A DNA stretch of 11,689 nucleotides from Thermohalobaculum sp964475765 (GTDB taxonomy: Bacteria > Pseudomonadota > Alphaproteobacteria > Rhodobacterales > Rhodobacteraceae). The position numbers and the translations under genes are program-made. The first letter of the stretch is position 1. Each line of letters opens with the position of its first letter. Positions 6,388 through 11,689 of the stretch are shown piece after piece. Below the pieces are notes generated by a model. That model was not told the origin of the DNA and did not search any database. It saw only the letters and a list, made by a program, of their open reading frames with translations. Location: assembly GCA_964475765.1 (NCBI GenBank), contig CAYYZH010000136.1:1-11689 (forward strand), read 5' to 3'.

Positions 6388-7509
6388 ATGACAACAGAAA
6401 CACGCACTGCCGCAACAACCGCAATGAAAGGCGGCGGGTACTACTCCCAGTCAACCCGGGGCGCGAAGGACGTGATCGATAACGCGTCCGGCATGTTGCT
6501 CGACGCCGTGGTCGCCCTGCCCGAGCCCCGTCCCGGCGATCCCGTCAGCATCGCGGACTTCGGCGCTGCCGATGGCGGCACGTCCAAGAGGGCCATCCGC
6601 GCTGTCGTGGCGGCAGTCCGCAACCGTTGGCCTGACCGGCAGATCGCGGTCACCTACACCGATCTGGCGTCGAATGACTGGAGCCAGCTTTTCAAGAGCA
6701 TGCAGGGGCTCGATGGCTCGGCAGATTCCTATTGGACCGAGTTTCCGGAAGTGTTCGTTTCCGGTGTCGGGATCGGCTTTCACCATCAACTTTTGCCCGA
6801 TTCATCGCTGGATCTGGGCTTCTCAGCCACCGCCATGCACTATGTCTCCGAGCGGCCTTGCGACATCCCGGATCATGTCCACCATGTCGGCGCATCTGGC
6901 CCGGCGCTCGCGGCGTTCGATGCGCAGGCGGCAAAGGACTGGGAGCGTATTCTTCTGGCACGAGCCGCAGAATTGCGGCCCGGTGGACGCCTGGTTGTCA
7001 TGAGTTTTGGCAAGGACGAAGACGGGCATTACCTGGGCAATACCGGCGGGGTGAACATGTTTGACCGCTTTCACCAGCACTGGTTTGCGATGGCGGACGA
7101 GGGCCTGATCACGCCTGAGGAATATAGCGCCGGCACTTTCGCTCAAGTCTACCGCACGCCCGACGCGTTTGCGGCTCCCTTGACCGACCCGTCCTCACCC
7201 GTGAGCAAAGCGGGGCTGCGTCTGGTCTCGGCTCATACAGCCGTGGTGCCCTGCCCCTACCGTGCGGCGTTTGATGCCGATCCCGACATGGATGCGGCGA
7301 CGTTTGCCGTGAGTTACATCCCAACGCTGCGCTCGTGGTCGGAAACCGTGTTTCTGAACGCGCTCGATAGGGGGCGCCCGGAGCGAGAACGCGCAGATCT
7401 CGTTGATCGGTTCTATCGCCGTTATCAGGATGACGTGGCCGCCAATCCTGACGGGCACGCGATGGACTATGTGCACACTTATCTGGTCATCGAGAAAACC
7501 ACGCCATGA
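6388..7509 (+). CDS. SABATH-family SAM-dependent carboxyl methyltransferase
   Basis: The enzyme is predicted to transfer a methyl group from S-adenosylmethionine to the carboxylate of a small acid, giving a methyl ester and SAH. It has 373 residues, full length for the family. SABATH landmarks appear in order: MKGGGYYSQST (13-23, plant MNGG..SYA.NS), ADFGAADGGTS (57-66, plant ADLGCSSGPNT), TDLASNDWSQLF (91-102, plant NDLP.NDFN.LF), GFHHQLLPDSSLDLGFSAT then AMHYVSERP (130-157, plant FY.RLFP..S...SS.SLHWLS..P), LRPGGRLVVMSFG (196-208), EGLITPEEY and a C-terminal helix ending YLVIEK. The residue matching the salicylate-contacting Trp of plant enzymes is Tyr152, and the matching Gln appears to be Ala26, so the acid is probably not salicylate. 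An AGGAG site lies 7 nt before the ATG. The downstream PLP enzyme is probably co-transcribed. The substrate is unknown. Confidence 0.88.
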   Translation: MTTETRTAATTAMKGGGYYSQSTRGAKDVIDNASGMLLDAVVALPEPRPGDPVSIADFGAADGGTSKRAIRAVVAAVRNRWPDRQIAVTYTDLASNDWSQLFKSMQGLDGSADSYWTEFPEVFVSGVGIGFHHQLLPDSSLDLGFSATAMHYVSERPCDIPDHVHHVGASGPALAAFDAQAAKDWERILLARAAELRPGGRLVVMSFGKDEDGHYLGNTGGVNMFDRFHQHWFAMADEGLITPEEYSAGTFAQVYRTPDAFAAPLTDPSSPVSKAGLRLVSAHTAVVPCPYRAAFDADPDMDAATFAVSYIPTLRSWSETVFLNALDRGRPERERADLVDRFYRRYQDDVAANPDGHAMDYVHTYLVIEKTTP

Positions 7510-7547
7510 CCCGCCGGTATCACGTCAACGCTGCCTCAAGCGCCGAA

Positions 7548-7619
7548 GGAAGCCATCCGGGCGCAAAGCGCACGGTAAGCGGGCCCGGCCCGCGTCGTCC
7601 CGCCAGGGACATGGCCGCC
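7548..7619. repeat. Four-way-junction palindromic element, copy 2 (inverted relative to copy 1)
   Basis: Closing stem GCCAT (7552-7556) / ATGGC (7611-7615), extended by GG (7548-7549) / CC (7618-7619) across a 2x2 loop. Inside are three hairpins: CCG-g-GCGC-AAA-GCGC-a-CGG (7557-7575, one G/A mismatch), GCGGGC-CCG-GCCCGC (7579-7593) and GTCCC-GCCA-GGGAC (7597-7610). Linkers are TAA and GTC. Its last 14 bases, GGGACATGGCCGCC, match the reverse complement of the first 14 of copy 1 at 13 positions, and the hairpin order also matches in reverse. It fills most of the 126-bp gap before the PLP gene, ending one base before the GGGGGG that serves as the ribosome site, so folding could affect translation of that gene. 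Confidence 0.65.
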
Positions 7620-7635
7620 TGGGGGGCTGCATCCC

Positions 7636-8832
7636 ATGACCAATGATCCCCGCTCCATCGTACGCAGACAAGTGCCGCCTCTCTCCGTTTCGCGCCCGGT
7701 CGTCACGCCGCTTTCGCCCTCGGTCGTCTATGCCAGCGAGGATCCCAACCAGCTTGACGACCAGTATGAGGGCCGCGCAGCCGGCTATACCTATGCCCGC
7801 GAAGGCCATCCCAATGCCGCGCTGCTTGGCGAGAAAATCGACTGGCTCGAGGGTATGGACCCCGCATGGGGATGCGGAACTGTCACTGGCTCGGGCATGG
7901 GCGCAGTGTCTGCGCTCTTTCTCGGCCTTCTGAAGGCAGGCGATCATATCGTTGCCGGGGATCAACTCTATGGCCGGTCTCTGCGCCTCCTGACAAACGA
8001 TCTGCGCCGGCTCGGGTTCGAGACGACGCTGGCCGATCCCACCGACACCAAAGCCGTGGCAGCCGCGATCCGTCCGGAGACACGGATGCTGCTGGTCGAA
8101 GTGGTATCAAACCCGACGCTGCGCGCCGCGGACATGGAGGGCATCATCGCGCTCGCGCACAAGCACGACCTTATCCTCGCGGTCGACAACACGTTCACCA
8201 CACCGCGGGCATATCAGCCGTTCGCTCATGGCGCGGATGTGGTCATCCACTCCGTCACCAAACTGCTGGCCGGGCATTCCGATGCGACGCTGGGTTGGAT
8301 CGCGGCGCGCACGCCTGAGCGCAACAAGGCGATCTATGACGCTGCGGTCACATGGGGCATGACGCCTAGTCCATTTGACTGTTGGCTGGCAGAGCGCGGT
8401 CTGCATACGTTCGAGTTGCGGTTCGATCGGGCGCAGGCCACCGCGGCGCGGCTCGCCGACGCTCTTGCGAACCTGCGCGGGGTCGAGAGCGTGCTCTATC
8501 CCGGCCGCTCCGACCATCCCGACCATAACCGGGTCAAAGCGCTCCTTGGCGAGAACGGCGGGAACATGGTCAGCTTTCGTCTGGCTGGTGGGCGCCGGAC
8601 AGCCAACGCATTTGTGCGGGCAGCAAAGCACATCCCCTTTGCACCAACACTTGGCGATGTTGGCACGACCCTCTCGCACCCGGCGTCATCCTCGCACCGC
8701 GGACTAACAGCGGAGGGGCGCGAAGCGCTGGGGATTACCGAGGGCTTCTTTCGCGTCTCCGTCGGGTGTGAGGATCCAGACCAGCTGATCGCCGAGATGA
8801 TTGGCGCAGTAACGCAGGCAACGGCAGGCTAA
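7636..8832 (+). CDS. Cys/Met metabolism PLP-dependent enzyme (cystathionine gamma-synthase / methionine gamma-lyase family)
   Basis: This is a PLP enzyme of the transsulfuration family, which carries out gamma- or beta-elimination or replacement on sulfur amino acids or O-acyl-homoserine. It has 398 residues, the usual length. Visible motifs: YTYAREGHPN (51-60, the Tyr and Arg that bind phosphate of the neighbouring subunit), GSGMGA (85-90), LYG with Tyr112 stacking on the cofactor, VDNTFTTP with Asp184 binding the pyridine nitrogen, SVTKLLAGHSD with Lys209 as the Schiff-base lysine, GLHTFELR (255-262), YPG, and FRVSVGCED near the end with Arg373 for the substrate carboxylate. In the usual GGVE-type motif the glutamate is replaced (GDVGTTLSHPA, 340-350), so the exact reaction is unsure. 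The start is supported by GGGGGG at 7621-7626, nine bases upstream. Placement after a SAM-using enzyme suggests a shared product or sulfur recycling. That link is inference. Confidence 0.9.
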   Translation: MTNDPRSIVRRQVPPLSVSRPVVTPLSPSVVYASEDPNQLDDQYEGRAAGYTYAREGHPNAALLGEKIDWLEGMDPAWGCGTVTGSGMGAVSALFLGLLKAGDHIVAGDQLYGRSLRLLTNDLRRLGFETTLADPTDTKAVAAAIRPETRMLLVEVVSNPTLRAADMEGIIALAHKHDLILAVDNTFTTPRAYQPFAHGADVVIHSVTKLLAGHSDATLGWIAARTPERNKAIYDAAVTWGMTPSPFDCWLAERGLHTFELRFDRAQATAARLADALANLRGVESVLYPGRSDHPDHNRVKALLGENGGNMVSFRLAGGRRTANAFVRAAKHIPFAPTLGDVGTTLSHPASSSHRGLTAEGREALGITEGFFRVSVGCEDPDQLIAEMIGAVTQATAG

Positions 8833-8840
8833 TGCCTGCC
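8823..8840. terminator. Hairpin at the convergent gene ends, overlapping the PLP-gene stop codon
   Basis: GGCAGGC (8823-8829) and GCCTGCC (8834-8840) form a perfect 7-bp stem with the loop TAAT, which contains the stop codon. It sits between two converging genes whose ends are only 18 bp apart and could act in both directions. There is no T-run on either side, so it may instead block readthrough or protect 3' ends. Confidence 0.5.
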
Positions 8841-8850
8841 TCAGCCCAGC

Positions 8851-10428
8851 CTATGCAGCGGCTTCATTGGCCGGGCCAACCGGCATCTCAGCGACATGAG
8901 GCGTCAGCACCAAAGTAAAGCACGCCCCCTGACCGGGCGCACTTTTCACCTCGATCGAGCCTCCCATTTCGACGATCAGCGCCTTGCAAAGCGCCAATCC
9001 GAGACCCGTTCCTTCGACGATCTCTGTGCCGGGCACGCGCTCGAACGGCTCGAAGATCCGGGACTGATTTTCCAAAGTGATCCCGTTGCCGGTGTCGCGC
9101 ACGGTAATGCAAGCCTCGACCAGCGCCCCGCGCCGGACTTCGTCGAGGGTCACGTCGATGGACCCGCTGTCGGTGAACTTGACCGCGTTTTGCACGAGGT
9201 TTCCCAGAACCTGCTGGAGACGGTCGGGATCAATCATCACCGGGCAGGATGGGGTGTTCTGACAATCGAAACGCAACGTCAGACCCTTGTTTGCGGCGGA
9301 TGATAAATACAGAGCAACCGTGTCCTGCACGACTTCCCGCAGAAAGCTCGGGCGATGGACGATAGTCAACTTTCCCGAAGCGATGCTCGCGGTCTCCAGA
9401 ACGTCATCGAGAATGCGCATCAGAGACTTGCCAGACTGCATGATGGTCTGCACGAGGCCGCGCTGCCGTTCTTCGAGTTCGGACGCGTCGAGCAACGCAG
9501 CAATACCCAGAACACCATTCATCGGTGTGCGCAGCTCATGGCTCATATTGGTCAGGAAGTTCTGCTTGGCAACGACCGCGGCTTCGGCTTTGTGCAATGC
9601 GAGCGTCACATCCTGCGTGCGCCGCTGAACCCGCGCTTCGAGATCCTTGTTCTGCGCGTCCAAATCCGACGCGGCCTTGTTGAGTTCACGCAACAGGGGA
9701 ATCACCAGAACCGATCTTGCCAAGACCACCAACAAGACAATCGTGGCGAACGCCGAGATGAACAGTACCTTGGCCAAGACCACCCGTCGGCTTTGCCATT
9801 CGCCCTTCGCTACCCGAATCATAGAGAGCTTGGGCATGAGTTCGTCGATCACCAGCTCGTGCAGTTGGTGGATCATTGCGTCGCGCTCGTCGATGTTCAA
9901 GTCATAGCCCTTGCACAGCAACAGACACGCGCGGTACTGCTCTTCCAGCATTTCCCCGATTGTGTCACCCGTACCGGTGTTCGCCCACAAATAACGCACA
10001 TTATCGGGCATACGGCTCAGCGACAGTAGATCGGCGATGTAACGCAGGTTCCCATCCAGTGCCGTGATCCAACCGCGTTCTTCTTGTTCGAAGACCGCAT
10101 TCAGTTGGCGGCTGAAAGCCCTGAACTCTCGCAGGTCCGCCAGCAGTTTGCCGTGCACTTCCGCTGTCCCATGACCATTCGTACCCGCCGTTGGTTCGTG
10201 ACCATGTATCATGACAGTCGGGGGATGAACTTCGACCGACTGGTGGTAGTTGTGCATCGAATGGGCGATCGTTCTTTCGATGACATGATTGAATGACTGC
10301 GCCTTCTGGTATGCACCGATTCCAAGGATCACAATCAGAAGACAGACGGCGCTGGTGATCACCACTCCCACACAGAGGCCCGTTAACCGGGCATGAACCT
10401 TGTGAGTGAAGAGCGCTTGATCGTTCAT
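8851..10428 (-). CDS. Sensor histidine kinase with histidine-rich periplasmic domain (HisKA-HATPase, no receiver)
   Basis: This is an inner-membrane sensor kinase. From ATG at 10428 it has 525 residues: membrane helix about 15-39, periplasmic sensor about 40-217, membrane helix about 218-246, a short coiled coil (QNKDLEARVQRRTQ), then HisKA with FLTNMSHELRTPMNGVLG (phosphoacceptor His297) and an ATPase domain with NLVQNAVKF (N box), DTGNGI (G1), FEPFERV (F box) and GTGLGLAL (G2). The C-terminus ends after the ATPase domain, so any regulator must be a separate protein, and none is next to it here. The periplasmic part holds eight histidines within residues 56-92 (patterns AHSMHNYH, IHGHEP, NGHG, EVH). 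A TTG start at 10437 would add three residues. Neither start has a good ribosome site and ATG is preferred. I recognise no named sensor domain. Confidence 0.9.
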   Translation of the reverse strand: MNDQALFTHKVHARLTGLCVGVVITSAVCLLIVILGIGAYQKAQSFNHVIERTIAHSMHNYHQSVEVHPPTVMIHGHEPTAGTNGHGTAEVHGKLLADLREFRAFSRQLNAVFEQEERGWITALDGNLRYIADLLSLSRMPDNVRYLWANTGTGDTIGEMLEEQYRACLLLCKGYDLNIDERDAMIHQLHELVIDELMPKLSMIRVAKGEWQSRRVVLAKVLFISAFATIVLLVVLARSVLVIPLLRELNKAASDLDAQNKDLEARVQRRTQDVTLALHKAEAAVVAKQNFLTNMSHELRTPMNGVLGIAALLDASELEERQRGLVQTIMQSGKSLMRILDDVLETASIASGKLTIVHRPSFLREVVQDTVALYLSSAANKGLTLRFDCQNTPSCPVMIDPDRLQQVLGNLVQNAVKFTDSGSIDVTLDEVRRGALVEACITVRDTGNGITLENQSRIFEPFERVPGTEIVEGTGLGLALCKALIVEMGGSIEVKSAPGQGACFTLVLTPHVAEMPVGPANEAAA

Positions 10429-10495
10429 GACGGGCAAATCGGGAGCAATCCTGAATCAACTGACGAGCGCGAAGGTGCCACAGGTTAGGTAAAGT

Positions 10496-10509
10496 TCTTC
10501 TAATGAAGA
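10496..10509. promoter_or_regulatory. Palindrome TCTTCTAATGAAGA in the divergent kinase/thioredoxin region
   Basis: This is a perfect 5-bp inverted repeat, TCTTC / GAAGA, around TAAT, in the 217-bp space between the second kinase (minus) and the thioredoxin-like gene (plus). It is AT-rich relative to its surroundings and about 70 bp upstream of the kinase start, a reasonable place for an operator or promoter. Nothing else in this spacer could be assigned. Confidence 0.25.
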
Positions 10510-10628
10510 GGGCGAATGCGGGATTAACCATGGCTTCGGGCCAGCCCCCCGCGCGCCTTCGCCAGAACCCCACTGACAAAATTGTGAATGGCAGCCCGAT
10601 GATCGCGGACGCTACCCTGCATCTTCAT

Positions 10629-10644
10629 ACACAGAGGGGTGTGT
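10629..10644 (+). promoter_or_regulatory. Ribosome site of the thioredoxin-like gene inside a small hairpin loop
   Basis: ACACA (10629-10633) and TGTGT (10640-10644) can pair, leaving GAGGGG, the ribosome site, in the loop, one base before the ATG at 10646. This supports the upstream start rather than the in-frame ATG at 10733. The stem is weak (5 bp, mostly A/T), so it more likely exposes the site than hides it. Confidence 0.35.
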
Positions 10645-10645
10645 C

Positions 10646-11170
10646 ATGAAGCGCCGCAAATCAAAGCCGAACCAAAAGACACAGAAGAAGTCCAACAGGG
10701 CAGCCACCCCGGCAGCCGAGCCTTCTGCGAAGATGAACCGGCGCGATCTTCTGGCCTGGGGCAAGTTCGCCGCTCTTGGCGCTGTCGTCATCGGCGGAGG
10801 CAGCTACTACCTCGTCTCCGAGGTGCGCGCCGGTATACGCGAGGCTGACCTCTCCAAAATCGGCAATGGCACACCTGCCATCGTGCAGGTGCACGATCCG
10901 TCCTGTCCGTCCTGTCGGGCGCTCCAGGGCGAGACCCGCGAGGCATTGGAGAATTTCGAGGACGGTGAGCTGCAATACCTCGTCGCCGATCTCAACAGCG
11001 ACGATGGCCGCAAACTGGCCGCGCAATACGGTGTCGGGCGCGTCACGCTCCTGCTCTTTGATGGTCGCGGCAGGATGCGAGACATGATCCAGGGCCGCAC
11101 CTCGGCAGATGTGCTCCGGGCGACCTTCAAACGCCACGTGCAGATCTCCACGCGCCGTCCGTCGAGCTAG
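10646..11170 (+). CDS. Membrane-anchored thioredoxin-like protein with CPSC site
   Basis: This is probably a thiol-disulfide exchange or thiol-carrying protein with its active domain outside the cytoplasmic membrane. It has 174 residues. The first ~29 are unusually basic and low-complexity (MKRRKSKPNQKTQKKSNR...), then MNRRDLLAWGKFAALGAVV (30-48) continues into a single hydrophobic helix to about 57. That helix is either an anchor or an uncleaved Tat-type signal (NRRDLL). The thioredoxin fold follows: beta strand AIVQVHD (78-84), PSCPSCRALQ with Cys87 and Cys90, strand ELQYLVADLNSD and GVGRVTLLLFDGRG, where the cis-Pro position of thioredoxins appears to be replaced (RVTLLLF in place of .vPTl..f). 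Loss of the cis-Pro would alter substrate release. It diverges from the second kinase and lies 86 bp before the Rieske gene on the same strand. The partner is unknown. Confidence 0.8.
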   Translation: MKRRKSKPNQKTQKKSNRAATPAAEPSAKMNRRDLLAWGKFAALGAVVIGGGSYYLVSEVRAGIREADLSKIGNGTPAIVQVHDPSCPSCRALQGETREALENFEDGELQYLVADLNSDDGRKLAAQYGVGRVTLLLFDGRGRMRDMIQGRTSADVLRATFKRHVQISTRRPSS

Positions 11171-11175
11171 GCCAC

Positions 11176-11217
11176 CTCTGGTCAATCCCCGCACTTCTCT
11201 GGTCAATCCCTGCACTT
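11176..11217. repeat. Tandem 21-bp direct repeats upstream of the Rieske oxygenase gene
   Basis: Two adjacent 21-bp units (11176-11196 and 11197-11217) differ at a single base. Each begins CTCTGGTCAATCCC, then C or T, then GCACTT. The period equals two helical turns, so a regulator would see both on the same face. They start 5 bp after the thioredoxin-like stop and end 39 bp before the Rieske start, where an operator for that gene would lie. Confidence 0.7.
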
Positions 11218-11227
11218 GGCGATAGGA

Positions 11228-11240
11228 TCAGGCGTCCTGA
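11228..11240. promoter_or_regulatory. Palindrome TCAGG-CGT-CCTGA before the Rieske gene
   Basis: Perfect 5-bp arms lie around CGT, 10 bp after the tandem repeats and directly before the GAGGGAGG ribosome site (11242-11249). It could be a regulator half-site pair or a small leader hairpin. It is short enough that chance cannot be excluded. Confidence 0.3.
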
Positions 11241-11256
11241 CGAGGGAGGCTGCGTG

Positions 11257-11689
11257 ATGAATGTCCTGACCCAAATTGACCCTATTGCCGAATTGAAGGC
11301 GATGGCCTCGATGCCCTTCGAGACGGCGCATGCCATTCCGAAATCGGCGTACACGTCAGAGGCCTTTCTCGACGCCGAGATCGAACGGATCTTCAAGAAG
11401 GAATGGATGTGTGTCGGGCGCGCGGATCAATTGGCGAACCCCGGCGATTACCTGACCTACGAGTTGGCCGGACAGCCCGTTCTGGTGCTGCGCGACACGG
11501 ATGGCACGCTGCGCGCGATGTCGAATGTCTGTCTGCACCGGATGTCGACCCTGTTGCACGGCACCGGCAACGCGAAGTCCATCGTCTGCCCCTATCACGC
11601 CTGGACCTATAATCTGGATGGCAGCCTGCGCGGTGCGCCCGCCATGACGCAGAACGAGGGCTTTGACCGGGGCGATTACTGCCTGCCGG
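11257..11689 (+). CDS. Rieske-type ring-hydroxylating oxygenase alpha subunit (partial, 3' end off window)
   Basis: This is the N-terminal 144 residues of a Rieske non-heme iron oxygenase, which uses electrons from a reductase and O2 to hydroxylate, demethylate or cleave its substrate. The Rieske [2Fe-2S] ligands are complete: Cys92-x-His94 (VCLHRMS), 16 residues, then Cys111-x2-His114 (VCPYHAWTY). Before them come the usual entry features, the family-typical AYTSEAFLDAEIERIFKKEW (31-50), and GRADQLANPGDYLTYELAG. The catalytic iron domain with the 2-His-1-carboxylate site is beyond the edge, so the substrate class cannot be settled. Carnitine/choline-type, aromatic-acid-type and O-demethylase-type oxygenases all fit so far. 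The start is fixed by GGAGG at 11245-11249, seven bases upstream. The 86-bp upstream gap has tandem repeats and a palindrome that suggest its own control. Confidence 0.9.
   Translation, partial: MNVLTQIDPIAELKAMASMPFETAHAIPKSAYTSEAFLDAEIERIFKKEWMCVGRADQLANPGDYLTYELAGQPVLVLRDTDGTLRAMSNVCLHRMSTLLHGTGNAKSIVCPYHAWTYNLDGSLRGAPAMTQNEGFDRGDYCLP

Noticed and set aside
1..11689. CRISPR arrays, insertion sequences, phage genes, tRNA or rRNA genes
   Set aside because: No regularly spaced repeat-spacer pattern, transposase, integrase or structural phage protein motifs, and no tRNA or rRNA sequence was seen on either strand.

Overview
The window looks like a chromosomal segment of a marine alphaproteobacterium of the Rhodobacterales (Roseobacter group). 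The reasons are GC-rich coding with strong G/C third positions, a TakP-like TRAP binding protein close to the Rhodobacter type, oversized TRAP membrane subunits, and an accessory mix of carboxyl methyltransferase, PLP lyase and Rieske oxygenase. The genus is inferred from protein character only, because no rRNA or marker gene is present.

Left part (1-6213): a Cache-domain, NarL-type sensor kinase (minus strand, cut by the left edge) diverges from a three-gene TRAP uptake operon: a Tat-exported binding protein, a strong intrinsic terminator/attenuator, then an enlarged DctQ and an enlarged DctM. The shared control region (1087-1352) carries two CTACCCAGT direct repeats 20 bp apart, candidate sites for the regulator partnered with the kinase. 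The binding protein keeps the residues that TakP-type proteins use to hold a 2-oxo- or hydroxy-carboxylate with a metal ion. DctM carries a C-terminal helical domain of about 326 residues, bracketed by the only two cysteines in the protein. Charge bias places this domain in the periplasm.

Middle part (6214-8832): a bacterial member of the SABATH carboxyl methyltransferase family (known mainly from plants, making methyl esters of salicylate, benzoate, IAA and similar acids) is followed by a cystathionine gamma-synthase/methionine gamma-lyase-family PLP enzyme. The methyltransferase gene is bracketed by two ~70-bp elements, at 6241-6310 and 7548-7619. Each can fold into a tight four-way junction (a closing stem plus three hairpins). 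They share their outer sequence in inverted orientation (13 of 14 bases), so they look like two inverted copies of one structured repeat. I recognise no known RNA or repeat family in them, and they are the most unusual signal in the window.

Right part (8851-11689): a second, convergent sensor kinase with a histidine-rich periplasmic sensor and no receiver domain, a membrane-anchored thioredoxin-like protein with a CPSC site, and the start of a Rieske oxygenase alpha subunit (cut by the right edge). The Rieske gene is preceded by two tandem 21-bp repeats and a short palindrome that look like regulator sites.

A working view: the left part is a sensed uptake system for a small organic acid; the middle part is a two-gene unit that methylates a carboxylic acid and handles a sulfur- or amino-acid-type substrate; the right part adds redox and oxygenase functions. 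Whether the three parts form one pathway is inference. Only the TRAP trio, and probably the methyltransferase-lyase pair, have operon-like spacing.
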